This document shows positions 8,742 through 17,953 of a stretch of DNA of 64,000 bases, one piece after another (the first letter of the stretch is position 1; every line of letters starts with the position of its first letter). The position numbers and the translations under genes were made by a program. The notes under the pieces were generated by a model. That model ran no database searches. It was not told where the DNA came from and saw nothing but the letters and a program-made list of their open reading frames with translations. The DNA comes from Planctomycetota bacterium (GTDB lineage: Bacteria > Planctomycetota > UBA8742 > UBA2392): the NCBI GenBank assembly GCA_020848275.1, contig JADLAK010000024.1, positions 29,858 through 93,857 of the forward strand, in the 5' to 3' direction.

Positions 8742-10709
8742 ATGGTCTCCGTAAAGTTGCCGGATGGTTCAAAGCGTGAGCTCAAAGACGGCGCGAATTC
8801 CGCCGATCTCGCCGCCGCGATTGGCGCGGGGCTGGCCAAGGCCGCTGTCGCCGCAAAAGTGAATGGCCAGGTCGTCGATCTCGCGTTGCCGCTGAAGGAA
8901 GGCGCCGACGTCCAGATCCTGACCAAGAAGGACAAGGAAGCCCTCGAAGTGTTGCGACATTCCGCAGCCCATTTAATGGCCGACGCGATCCTGCGTGTGT
9001 TCCCGAAGGTGCAGCTCACCATCGGCCCCGTGGTCGAGGAAGGCTTTTACTACGACCTGTTTTTGCCCGAGGGCAAAATCACCGTCGACGACTTTCCCAA
9101 GATCGAAGCCGAGATGGCCAAGATCGCCAAGGAAGGCGCGCCCTTTGTGCGTTGCGAGGCGAGTATCGACCAGGCCAACGAGCACTATCGCCGCTATCAA
9201 CTCATCGACGGCGGGCACAACAAGTTCAAGCAGGAACTGGTCGCAGGCATCAAGGAGCGCGGCGACCAACTGACCTTCTACAAGCACGGCGATTTCATCG
9301 ACCTGTGCCGCGGCCCGCACGTGCCCAACACCGGCTGGCTCAAGAACGTGAAGCTGACGAAGGTCAGCGGCAGCTACTGGCGTGCCGACGCCAACCGCGA
9401 GCAGCTCACCCGTGTCTACGGCACCGCGTTCTTCGGCAAAGAGGAACTCGACGAATATTTCCGCATCCAGGAAGAGGCCAAGAAGCGCGATCACCGCGTG
9501 CTTGGCGAGCAGCAGGAACTGTTCATGTTCACCGAGGATGCGCCGGGCTTCCCGTTCTATCTGCCCAAGGGTGCGTCGTTGTTCAACACTCTCGCTCAGT
9601 ACGCCCGCAACAAGCTTGTCAAACGCGGCTACAAAGAGGTTAAAGGCCCGATCATTCTCTCGGAGAAGTTGTGGCACACCAGCGGCCACTACCAGAACTA
9701 TCTCGAGAACATGTTCTTCACCAAGATGAAGATGAACGACGAGAAAAACCCGGGCAAGGTGATCGACGTCGATGAAGAGCGGCCGATGGCGGTCAAACCG
9801 ATGAACTGCCCGGGCCACTGCATGATCTTTAAGAACAAGCTGCACTCGCATAACGAGATGCCGCTGCGCTACAGCGAACTCGGGTTAGTTCACAGACGTG
9901 AACTATCGGGCGTGCGGCACGGTTTGTTCCGCGTGCAGGCGTTCACCCAGGATGACGCGCACCACTTCGTGACCCCGGACCAGATCGTGGGCGAAGTGAA
10001 AATGCTGATCGCGTACTTCGAGGAAGTCTACAAGGATTTCAACATCCCCGAGTACCACATGGAGTTGAGCACCCGGCCTGCGAAAAGTATTGGCAGTGAC
10101 GAAATGTGGAACCGCGCGGAAGCGGCGTTGAAGCAGGCGCTGGAGGATGGCGGCTACAAGTACAAGTTGAATCCCGGTGACGGTGCGTTCTACGGGCCGA
10201 AGATCGACTTCCACATCCGCGACAGTTTAAAACGCACCTGGCAGTGCGGCACCATCCAGCTCGATTTCAGCATGCCTGCTCGCTTTGAACTCGAGTACGT
10301 CGGCGCCGACGGCCAGCGGCATACTCCCGTGATGATTCACCGCGCGGGTCTTGGTTCGCTGGAGCGTTTCATGGGCGTGATCATCGAGCACTACGCGGGT
10401 GCGTTCCCGCTGTGGCTGGCGCCGGTGCAGGTGCAGGTGCTGCCGGTCAGCGAAAAGATGTCGGCCTACGCCAAACAGGTGCACGAGAAGCTGCTCGACT
10501 TCGGCCTGCGCGCCGACGTCAATCTGAAGGATGATCGCCTCGGCTACAAGATCCGCGAGGCGTCGCTCCAGAAAATCCCGTACGCACTGGTGATCGGCGA
10601 AGAAGAGATGAACAAGCAGACCGTCAACGTCCGCTCGCGCGACAAGGGCGACCTCGGCGAAATGGATCTGCCGAAGTTCTTCGCCGGTCTGGAAGACTGG
10701 AAAAAATAG
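8742..10709 (+). CDS. thrS: Threonyl-tRNA synthetase
   Basis: TGS domain, HSAAHLMADAI, MNCPGHCMIFK, VRHGLFRVQAFTQDDAH, PVMIHRAGLGSLERFMGVIIEHYAGAFPLWLAP. Confidence 0.97.
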   Translation: MVSVKLPDGSKRELKDGANSADLAAAIGAGLAKAAVAAKVNGQVVDLALPLKEGADVQILTKKDKEALEVLRHSAAHLMADAILRVFPKVQLTIGPVVEEGFYYDLFLPEGKITVDDFPKIEAEMAKIAKEGAPFVRCEASIDQANEHYRRYQLIDGGHNKFKQELVAGIKERGDQLTFYKHGDFIDLCRGPHVPNTGWLKNVKLTKVSGSYWRADANREQLTRVYGTAFFGKEELDEYFRIQEEAKKRDHRVLGEQQELFMFTEDAPGFPFYLPKGASLFNTLAQYARNKLVKRGYKEVKGPIILSEKLWHTSGHYQNYLENMFFTKMKMNDEKNPGKVIDVDEERPMAVKPMNCPGHCMIFKNKLHSHNEMPLRYSELGLVHRRELSGVRHGLFRVQAFTQDDAHHFVTPDQIVGEVKMLIAYFEEVYKDFNIPEYHMELSTRPAKSIGSDEMWNRAEAALKQALEDGGYKYKLNPGDGAFYGPKIDFHIRDSLKRTWQCGTIQLDFSMPARFELEYVGADGQRHTPVMIHRAGLGSLERFMGVIIEHYAGAFPLWLAPVQVQVLPVSEKMSAYAKQVHEKLLDFGLRADVNLKDDRLGYKIREASLQKIPYALVIGEEEMNKQTVNVRSRDKGDLGEMDLPKFFAGLEDWKK

Positions 10710-10720
10710 CTGCGTTGTTT

Positions 10721-10782
10721 AGCCACGAATCCACACGAATTCTCACGAATGAATTTGTGTGGATTCGTGTTTATTCGTGGCT
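10721..10782. repeat. 10-nt-unit inverted repeat (CACGAAT family)
   Basis: AGCCACGAAT CCACACGAAT TCTCACGAAT then GAATTTGTGT GGATTCGTGT TTATTCGTGG CT. Confidence 0.9.
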
Positions 10783-10793
10783 CAATTAAGTAG

Positions 10794-11213
10794 TTAGTCT
10801 TCGACCCTGAACAGGCCTTCGCGCGAGAAATCGCGCTGATAGGTCACCTGGTAGATTCCGGCAGGCATCACGAAATGCGCGTGCTCCGGGTGCGTGATTT
10901 TAAAATTCCTCTTGGCCACAATCAGAGGCCCCGTGAGTTCCGTAGAACCCGGCGTCGGTGAATACAGGGTTAAATCCTCGCCCTCGGCGCAATGCCGCGA
11001 GCCCTGCGAACTCCCCGGCGCAAGCTGCCGTGTCGCCAACGCCTTGCCGCGCTTGGCCGGCAGCTTCTTCAGGCACGTCACGTAGATGTCGCCCTGCCGC
11101 ACCGCCTCGCCTTCCTTCAGCGATTTGATCTCGCGCACGGCGTGCTTTGACGTGCGTGCGGCGTCGGTGATTTTGCGTTGAGCTTCCTGTGCGGCGACTT
11201 GTTTGGGTGCCAT
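10794..11213 (-). CDS. Hypothetical protein (139 aa)
   Basis: Likely start MAPKQVAAQEAQRKI inside the longer ORF 10794..11702; no recognised family. Confidence 0.6.
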   Translation of the reverse strand: MAPKQVAAQEAQRKITDAARTSKHAVREIKSLKEGEAVRQGDIYVTCLKKLPAKRGKALATRQLAPGSSQGSRHCAEGEDLTLYSPTPGSTELTGPLIVAKRNFKITHPEHAHFVMPAGIYQVTYQRDFSREGLFRVED

Positions 11214-11342
11214 GGCGACCTCCGGATGCACATATTCTACGACATGGGATTGGTCGCGTGGGCGACAAATGCGCTTGTTGACGGCCCCCGCGGCCTGATT
11301 TACCCTTAGACTTCCCCAACGGCCCTCTCTCAGGGCGGTTTC

Positions 11343-11747
11343 ATGCGGTCTTTGCTCATTCTTGTGGTGCTGGGCGCGATTTTCGCGGGCGGCTGCTCCA
11401 TGGCCGGGCCCGGCGTGGCTCGCGTGCAGGCGCCGCCGGGACCCAACGCGCCCGTGGCGCCCATCGCACTTTCCGGCGACCCGAGTTGGGCTAACCCGCG
11501 CACGGAGCCCGAGGTGGTCCAGTCCGCCGCCGGCGAAACCGGCTTCGGTACGGACTTTTCCAAGCGCGAACTTGGCGTGCGCTACTTCGACAAAGACCAG
11601 AAAATCGAGCCCGGCAGCAAGGGGCCGCGCTACGCCAATGGCTCCGAGAAACGTCAGGCTGAACGCCGCGAGGCCCGCCGCAAGGCCGCGGAAGAGAAGC
11701 AATCGCTGGCCAATGGCCCGGCGGCCGCGGAACCCAAGACCAAGTAG
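11343..11747 (+). CDS. Putative lipoprotein
   Basis: MRSLLILVVLGAIFAGGCSMAG lipobox. Confidence 0.65.
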   Translation: MRSLLILVVLGAIFAGGCSMAGPGVARVQAPPGPNAPVAPIALSGDPSWANPRTEPEVVQSAAGETGFGTDFSKRELGVRYFDKDQKIEPGSKGPRYANGSEKRQAERREARRKAAEEKQSLANGPAAAEPKTK

Positions 11748-11750
11748 GCC

Positions 11751-11776
11751 AAAACGACCGCATATGCGGTCGTTTT
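11751..11776. terminator. Perfect palindromic terminator
   Basis: AAAACGACCGCATATGCGGTCGTTTT. Confidence 0.85.
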
Positions 11777-11825
11777 CGTTTTAATTCGGCAAGCCTGAAG
11801 GCCCAACACCCGTTTATATAGACGT

Positions 11826-12902
11826 ATGAATTATCGCCCGACGATCCCGCTGGGCCGCTGGTTTGGCGTCGAAATCCGCCTCGACCTGATGCTGGTCGGC
11901 CTTGGCGTTTTGTTGTTTTTCATCAGCCTGCGCGACGCAACCGCCCCGGGCGCCGCACCGGGCGAGGTCTGGTCGGCGTTTGCGCACTTGGCGCTGTTGG
12001 GCTCCATGGCGCTGTGCATGTTCCTGCACGAAATCGGCCACGCCGTTGCGGCGTATTTGCGCGGCCACCGCGCGACGATGATCTTGCTGTCGTTCATCGG
12101 CCTGACGTTTTTCGAGACCAAAAACGCCAAGCCCAGCGACGAAGTCTGGATCGCGCTGGCGGGCCCCGCGGTCAACATCGCTCTTGCGATTGTTTCAGCC
12201 CCCGCGATCCTGGTTGCGGCGGGCCAGCCCCAGCCGATGTTCAGCTTGAATTCGATCGCGACGCCCGCGGGTTTCTTTGCGGCGTTCAGCGTGCTGAATT
12301 TCCTTGTGGGCATGGGCAATCTGATGCCGGTGTGGCCCGCCGACGGCGCACGCGCGGTGCGCGGCTGGCTGGCGCGTTCGCGCGGCTTCGAGCGCGGCAC
12401 GCAGCGCGCGGTCGAGATCAGCCACGGCCTGTGGCTCATTTCAGCGGGCATCGCGACATTTTTGATGACCACGGGAAGCTGGCTGGTCGGGCCGCAGACA
12501 CGTGCGGCGTCGAACAGCCTGTCAATGGTACTGATGTACCAGCTTGTGGTGATGGCGATGGCGTGGATCGGCATTTATTACGGCATGGCCGAACTCAAGC
12601 GCGTGCGTAAACTGGGAGAGAGGCAGGCCGCGGTCGTCGTGGGCCCGCCGCCGGAGTTCATGCCGGCGCGCAAGCATACCGCGATCCTGGATGCGGAAGT
12701 GGTCAGCGGCGGGCGCAGCGAGGAGGAAAAGATGGGATCTCTCGACGACGCAGCCAAGAAGGCCAAGGCCGGGGCGGAAGCCGCCAAGGCCCTGTGGAAA
12801 GTGGCGAAGCTCAGCGGCAAGGGCGCGGGCTGGTTCGTGAAGCAAAGCTGGAAACTCGCCGGCGCCATGATGAAGGAAGACGAGAAGGACAAGAAGAAGT
12901 AG
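11826..12902 (+). CDS. Site-2 protease-like M50 zinc metallopeptidase with Ala/Lys-rich tail
   Basis: FLHEIGHAVAA (HExxH) and NLMPVWPADGARAVR in a multi-TM protein. Confidence 0.8.
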   Translation: MNYRPTIPLGRWFGVEIRLDLMLVGLGVLLFFISLRDATAPGAAPGEVWSAFAHLALLGSMALCMFLHEIGHAVAAYLRGHRATMILLSFIGLTFFETKNAKPSDEVWIALAGPAVNIALAIVSAPAILVAAGQPQPMFSLNSIATPAGFFAAFSVLNFLVGMGNLMPVWPADGARAVRGWLARSRGFERGTQRAVEISHGLWLISAGIATFLMTTGSWLVGPQTRAASNSLSMVLMYQLVVMAMAWIGIYYGMAELKRVRKLGERQAAVVVGPPPEFMPARKHTAILDAEVVSGGRSEEEKMGSLDDAAKKAKAGAEAAKALWKVAKLSGKGAGWFVKQSWKLAGAMMKEDEKDKKK

Positions 12903-12906
12903 TAGT

Positions 12907-12979
12907 GAGCCACGAATGAACACGAATTCTCACGAATTGCGTCATCAGATTCGTGCTCATTCGTGTGGATTCGTGGCTC
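12907..12979. repeat. 10-nt-unit inverted repeat (CACGAAT family)
   Basis: GAGCCACGAATGAACACGAATTCTCACGAAT...ATTCGTGCTCATTCGTGTGGATTCGTGGCTC. Confidence 0.9.
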
Positions 12980-13020
12980 AAACGTAGTTTCTTTTGTCGT
13001 TGGCAGCTAAAAGCGTTCCC

Positions 13021-13257
13021 ATGACATCCAAAGCACTCCGATTTCTGTTTGAAGGCGGCGCGGGGCTCGCCGTCGAGGGCATGAGCGCCCAGAGCGCCGA
13101 CGCCGCCCGCGAAGCCTACGGCCGCTTCATCAAGGGCCAGGGCGAACACATGATGACACTGGTGGTGCCCGGCGATCAGGGCCAGGACGAATTCATCATC
13201 GACCTGCGCAAAGTGGTCGCGCTGCATATCGCGGTGGGGGAGCAAAATGGCCGTTGA
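13021..13257 (+). CDS. Hypothetical small protein
   Basis: MTSKALRFLFEGGAGLAVEG...; overlaps the moaE start. Confidence 0.55.
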   Translation: MTSKALRFLFEGGAGLAVEGMSAQSADAAREAYGRFIKGQGEHMMTLVVPGDQGQDEFIIDLRKVVALHIAVGEQNGR

Positions 13258-13690
13258 GGCCCGCCTGACGGACAAACCTATTGACGCCAATGCACTGTTG
13301 GCGCAATGCGCTGCGCGCGAAAACGGCGCGCAGTTGTTGTTCCTGGGCGTGGTGCGCGAGCAGCACCAGGGCCGCAAAGTCACGCGCATCGACTACGAAG
13401 CCTACGAGGGCATGGCGCTCAAACAGTTGCAGAAGCTGGCGGAGGAAATCGCCGCCGAATTCCAACTCGCCGACGTGCTCGTCGTTCACCGTACAGGCCG
13501 CCACGAAATCGGCGACGCGAGCCTCGCGGTGATCGTCGGGTCGCCGCACCGCGGCGCGGCGTTTGACGCAACGCGCAAGCTGGTGGATCGGCTAAAACAC
13601 GAAGTGCCGATCTGGAAGCGCGAGTATTTCGCCGACGGCAGTGTCGAATGGGTGCTCGCGGACAAACTGGTCAAGGCCGAAAAGGAATAA
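13247..13690 (+). CDS. moaE: Molybdopterin synthase catalytic subunit
   Basis: LLFLGVVREQHQGRKVTRIDYEAYEGMA, HRTGRHEIGDASLAVIVGSPHR, PIWKREYFADG. Confidence 0.93.
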   Translation: MAVEARLTDKPIDANALLAQCAARENGAQLLFLGVVREQHQGRKVTRIDYEAYEGMALKQLQKLAEEIAAEFQLADVLVVHRTGRHEIGDASLAVIVGSPHRGAAFDATRKLVDRLKHEVPIWKREYFADGSVEWVLADKLVKAEKE

Positions 13691-13692
13691 CC

Positions 13693-13908
13693 ATGCCCCT
13701 CAACGCCCGCGACAAAATGTCGGTCAAGACCAAGGCCCGCGCCGCGTTCACGGCCAAGTGGGGCGAATACGGCGACGGCGTAAAGTTGCTCGCGCAAGTG
13801 CTCAAGATGCAGATCAAACATGGCACCGGCGACCTGAACACCGAACTATCGAAGGCGTTCACGCGTCTCGGCCTCGACGTCATCGATTCGATCGTCGACG
13901 AATTATGA
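13693..13908 (+). CDS. Hypothetical small protein
   Basis: MPLNARDKMSVKTKARAAFTAKWGEYGDGVKLL...; ORF directly downstream of moaE. Confidence 0.5.
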   Translation: MPLNARDKMSVKTKARAAFTAKWGEYGDGVKLLAQVLKMQIKHGTGDLNTELSKAFTRLGLDVIDSIVDEL

Positions 13909-13983
13909 TTAGAGCTCTTTCAAGGTTAGTGTGCCGAGTTTATGCGCTGCGCCGAGCGAGCAGATCAAGAAGCGCGAGCGACG

Positions 13984-14221
13984 GCGTGGCTGGAAGCCAC
14001 GCTAAGCGAGCGCGACGCGGAGATGCGATGCTCGCCGCAAGCAGAAACCGGCACGGTAATCTTGAAAATGCTCTAACAGAGCCCGGCGCATGAGCGCCGG
14101 GGTTCCATAGACGGTTGTTCACACAAACCCTGCGGCGCGGGCATTCCTGCCCGCGCGGCCGGGCGCAGTTTCCGGCCGATTTGTCGCGGCTGTCGCCGCG
14201 ACGGCGGACATGAATGTCCGC
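13984..14221. repeat. Cluster of distinct REP-like palindromes
   Basis: GCGTGGCTGGAAGCCACGC; CCCGGCGCATGAGCGCCGGG; GCGCGGGCATTCCTGCCCGCGC; GTCGCGGCTGTCGCCGCGAC; GGCGGACATGAATGTCCGCC. Confidence 0.85.
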
Positions 14222-14228
14222 CCCACAG

Positions 14229-16577
14229 TTATTTCTTGCGCATCGCGTACCCCGCCAGCACGCACGCAACGCCGAATGCGGCGACGAGCCACGTCAGGTT
14301 CACGCTTCCCGTTGCCGCAGGTCGCACGACGCGCGGCTCCCAGCCCTGCAGCGACTTCAAGACACGAAAGCCTCGCGCGGCGGCGCGCGTGAAAAACTCC
14401 TCGTCGTCGCCGGTGAAACGCAATTCCGCGGGCGGGAGTTGCGGCAGCGCGAGCTTTTCAATCAATCGGCCCGTGTCGAACACTGCAAGTTCGTCGGCCT
14501 GCGGCAACTTCGCGACATGCCAGCGACCCGGTCGGGTCAGGCGTAACCGCGTGCTGTCTTCAAGTTCGAGGTCGCGCTCCGGCGCGGCGTTCAGGCCGAC
14601 CCAGGTCAAATCGGCGCTGTCGTCGGCGTTCACGTTCAGCTTCAGGCTCGCGTTGGCGGCGCCCGTGAGCAGGAAATCCGTCGCCCCGCGCACCGCATCG
14701 AGGAACTTCGCGTTGCGCCAGAGTTCGCCGCCCCACGTTTCGCATGTGAGCGCCGCGCTGCGGCCCAGCATTTGCCGCGTCGCAAGCAACGGCCAGTTGC
14801 GCCGATTCTTGTTTGCGGACAGCCGCAAGTCACCGGGCTGCAGGTCAGCGCGCGGCGCGGTGCGGGCCACTGCGGGCACACTTGCGGCGACGCCCGCCAC
14901 CGCAAACGGGCCCGCTTCGATCAGCGACTTATCAGCTCCTGCGGCAATCTGTTCGAGTTTTTCGACCAACTCGCCAAAGCCGCGCTCCCCGACTGTATTG
15001 ACGCTTCCGCCGCCGGCCTTGATCGCGTCCGTCCAGGGTCGCGGTGTGGCTTCCGTCAACAGGACGTCGATCCTGATGCCGTTGTCTGCGGCAAACTTCG
15101 CGAGTTCCGCATAGGACGCGCCTCCCGACCCTTCGCCCTCCTGTCCGTCCGTTACAAGGAAGATGCGCGCCTCGCCATCGCCCGGCGGAAAGGCCCGCAG
15201 CGCGGCTTCCAGCGATGCCCGGATATTCGTGTTGCCCGACGCCGTCAGGTTGTCGAGCCGCGCGCGCAATTCGTTAACCGAGTCCGTGAACTCGAGTGAA
15301 CCGAGCACGTGTCGATTGAAACCGACGACGCTGCCGCGATCGCGCGCGTTGAGTTTGTCCAGCACGCGGCGCGCGCCCTGCCTCATCACGTCCAGCCGTT
15401 TCGCGCCGCCCGCGCTCGCGTTCATGCTGTCGCTGCAATCCAGCAGCAGCAGCCAGCGCCGGCCCGGGTCGTCGTCGGGCCGGAATTTCAGCGGGCTGAC
15501 TTCTTCGAGCGGCGTCCCGCGCCAGCCGCCGGGCCCAAACGCGCCGCCCACGCCCGCCATCAGCACTCGGCCGCCGCCGCGCACCCATGCGGCAATCGCA
15601 GGCAGGCGCGCCGCGTCGAGGCTCGCGACCGGCACGTCGTTGATCACCAGCGCCGCGATGCCGGTGAGTTCTCCCGCCGTGGGCAGGTCGCGACGCACGC
15701 GCACCTCGTTGGCGGCATCGGCGCGAATCAAAGCCAGCAACGCGTCACTCGCTTCGGCGACTTCGGCGGGCAGCGCATAGGCGACCACGCGTTTGCCCGC
15801 GGCGCCGACAGCGACTGACGCTTTGTCATTACGGGGTTCGCGGTCACCGGCGACTTCGACGGTGATCGACAGGCGCATCAGGCCGAAATCCGGCGCGCGA
15901 AACACCTGCGCGATGGCGACGCTTGCGCCAGCGGCGAGGCGCTCATGGCCGTTGCCGATTTCCTTGCCGTCGGCAAAGGCGCGCCAGCGCGCGTCCAGGT
16001 CGCGGTCGCAGGCAATTTCGGCGCGTAACACCGCCGCCGAGCCCGCGGGCAAATTGCCGGGCACGCGCAGGCTGACCACGGCGGCATCGGGTTTCTCCGG
16101 GACGGGCGCGCGTAGCAGGATCACGCGTCCGGGATCCAGAGCCGCCGTCAGTTCGTCGAGGTCGCCGCGTCCGTCGGAAATGAAGATGCATTCACCGAGG
16201 AAATCCGGTCGTGCGCTCAGCGCCGCAAGCGCGCCGTAGTTGGTTTGCCCGCCCGGAGGCGACCCCTCGTCACGCAGGGTGTCTGACAGTTGCTGCTTGA
16301 GCCAGGACTGGCCCGGTGGAAGCGGGATCGCGGTCGTTACCGCCAAACGGCGTGCGCCCTCCAGCCGCGATTCCATCGAGGCCGAGACATCCAGCACCGC
16401 CGCATGCCGCGCTTCGACCGCGCCGCCACCGGCGCTCGGGCCCGCGCCGGCCAGCGCAAACAGCGCCGCCGCAAGCGCGATCAGGCCCGAGGCGACTCCG
16501 CGCCGCCAGAAAAACGCCAGACTGCACAGCGCGATCAGCGCCGCCGTATAGGCCAAAACCGGGTGATTGAAGGTCAA
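14229..16577 (-). CDS. Membrane protein with two VWA domains
   Basis: N-terminal TM helices, AVLDVSASMESR and LLLLDCSDSMNAS MIDAS-like motifs, C-terminal TM (start uncertain; longest ORF runs to 16733). Confidence 0.78.
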   Translation of the reverse strand: MTFNHPVLAYTAALIALCSLAFFWRRGVASGLIALAAALFALAGAGPSAGGGAVEARHAAVLDVSASMESRLEGARRLAVTTAIPLPPGQSWLKQQLSDTLRDEGSPPGGQTNYGALAALSARPDFLGECIFISDGRGDLDELTAALDPGRVILLRAPVPEKPDAAVVSLRVPGNLPAGSAAVLRAEIACDRDLDARWRAFADGKEIGNGHERLAAGASVAIAQVFRAPDFGLMRLSITVEVAGDREPRNDKASVAVGAAGKRVVAYALPAEVAEASDALLALIRADAANEVRVRRDLPTAGELTGIAALVINDVPVASLDAARLPAIAAWVRGGGRVLMAGVGGAFGPGGWRGTPLEEVSPLKFRPDDDPGRRWLLLLDCSDSMNASAGGAKRLDVMRQGARRVLDKLNARDRGSVVGFNRHVLGSLEFTDSVNELRARLDNLTASGNTNIRASLEAALRAFPPGDGEARIFLVTDGQEGEGSGGASYAELAKFAADNGIRIDVLLTEATPRPWTDAIKAGGGSVNTVGERGFGELVEKLEQIAAGADKSLIEAGPFAVAGVAASVPAVARTAPRADLQPGDLRLSANKNRRNWPLLATRQMLGRSAALTCETWGGELWRNAKFLDAVRGATDFLLTGAANASLKLNVNADDSADLTWVGLNAAPERDLELEDSTRLRLTRPGRWHVAKLPQADELAVFDTGRLIEKLALPQLPPAELRFTGDDEEFFTRAAARGFRVLKSLQGWEPRVVRPAATGSVNLTWLVAAFGVACVLAGYAMRKK

Positions 16578-16649
16578 ACTCAAGCGCGACTGCCTCAAAG
16601 GCCGATAACAACGATAGCCGGGTATCCCGGCGGCGAAACGGAGCAACGC

Positions 16650-17858
16650 ATGCGCGGCAAATATCTTCTCAAGACGGCGGTCATTCTCGCGTTGATGTTT
16701 CCACTGCTTGGCAGCTCCTGCCCGCAACAACACGCGCCCGATGGTGCCGACTTGCTGGTCGCATTTCCAGACTACTCCGCCGCGCCGGTGATGCGCGTAA
16801 AGCTTTCGGAGGCCAGCAAGCGTGCGACCCTGAAGGTACTAACGCGCGACGGGCTGCTGCGGCTCGATGGCGCCTCGAGGAAACTGCCGGGCCAGGTGAC
16901 GATCAACCTGGCCGGCGGCTGCGTCAACGTCGGCGACCAGAGCGCCGACAGCGTGGAGATTGAGTCCGCGGTCGCGCCGGAATGTTTCGAGGTCGATGGC
17001 CGCGTATATAGAGGAAAGCTGCGCATTATCGCGAACAAAGACGGCTGGGAAGTCATCAACGTCGTCGACATGGAACAATACATCGCGGGCGTGATCGGCT
17101 GGGAGATGCTGCGCGACTGGCCCGTTGAGGCGCTGATGGCGCAGGCTGTCGCGTCGCGGACTTACGCGCTGTTCACGATGCAAGAGCGCCGCAAATCGGG
17201 CGAGCAATGGGATCTCGACGACAGCACACGCTTCCAGGTCTACGGCGGCGTCGGGCCCGCGGACAACCCGCGGCTGTGGCGCGAATCGGCGCACGTGCTC
17301 GAGGCGCGCAAGGCCACCAGCGGCAAGGTCATGGTCTACAAGGGCAAATGTTTCAAAGCGTTCTTCCACAGCACCAGCGGCGGCAAGACCACGTCGCCGG
17401 ACGTCGCGTTTGGCAATCCCGGCAGCATCGAACCGCTCGGCGGCGCGAATCTGGCCGATTACTGCAAGGACAGCCCGCGTTACAACTGGACCTCGCGGCT
17501 GGGGCGCGGCGAACTCAATGCGCGCTGCATTGAGAACCGGCTGGGCATCAATGAGGCAATGAAGATTGAAACGTTGGAAGCTGCGCCCAGCGGCCACGCG
17601 ATCACGCTGCGAATCTACGAGCCCAGCGGTGCCGCCAAAAATATTTCGGCGATCGAGTTCCGGCGCGTGATGGGGCTGCCAAGCACGATTTTTACCGCGG
17701 CGCGCGAAGGCGACGAATGGGTGTTTAGCGGCCACGGCTACGGCCACGGTTGCGGCATGTGTCAGTGGAGCGCGCGCGGCATGGCGCTGGCGGGCTGGGA
17801 CCACATGCGGATTTTGAAGGCGATGTACCCCGGCAGCGCGGTGCAGACGCTGTATTAG
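16650..17858 (+). CDS. SpoIID/LytB domain-containing protein
   Basis: DMEQYIAGVIGWEMLRDWPVEALMAQAVASRTYAL, HSTSGGKT, GHGCGMCQWSARGMALAG; signal peptide MRGKYLLKTAVILALMFPLLGSSC. Confidence 0.88.
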   Translation: MRGKYLLKTAVILALMFPLLGSSCPQQHAPDGADLLVAFPDYSAAPVMRVKLSEASKRATLKVLTRDGLLRLDGASRKLPGQVTINLAGGCVNVGDQSADSVEIESAVAPECFEVDGRVYRGKLRIIANKDGWEVINVVDMEQYIAGVIGWEMLRDWPVEALMAQAVASRTYALFTMQERRKSGEQWDLDDSTRFQVYGGVGPADNPRLWRESAHVLEARKATSGKVMVYKGKCFKAFFHSTSGGKTTSPDVAFGNPGSIEPLGGANLADYCKDSPRYNWTSRLGRGELNARCIENRLGINEAMKIETLEAAPSGHAITLRIYEPSGAAKNISAIEFRRVMGLPSTIFTAAREGDEWVFSGHGYGHGCGMCQWSARGMALAGWDHMRILKAMYPGSAVQTLY

Positions 17859-17953
17859 GGGTTGGTTCTTAGTGGGTGGTGGTTGGTAAAGGCAACGGCC
17901 CGCAAGCGCGGGCCGTTTTTGCTGTCCACTATCAACTATCCACCAAGAACTAC
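17855..17953. repeat. Heptad-unit inverted repeat enclosing a terminator hairpin
   Basis: TTAGGGG TTGGTTC TTAGTGG GTGGTGG TTGGTAA [ACGGCCCGCAAGCGCGGGCCGTTTTT] TCCACTA TCAACTA TCCACCA AGAACTA CC. Confidence 0.85.
17895..17920 (+). terminator. Rho-independent terminator
   Basis: ACGGCCCGC AAGC GCGGGCCGT TTTT. Confidence 0.85.

Noticed and set aside
10794-11702. 302-aa minus-strand protein
   Set aside because: N-terminal half overlaps a convincing plus-strand lipoprotein gene (11343-11747); only the C-terminal 139 aa from MAPKQ is likely real.
16290-16649. N-terminal 120 aa of the 522-aa SpoIID-like ORF
   Set aside because: Overlaps the opposite-strand VWA gene and lacks plausible protein composition; a signal peptide begins at 16650.
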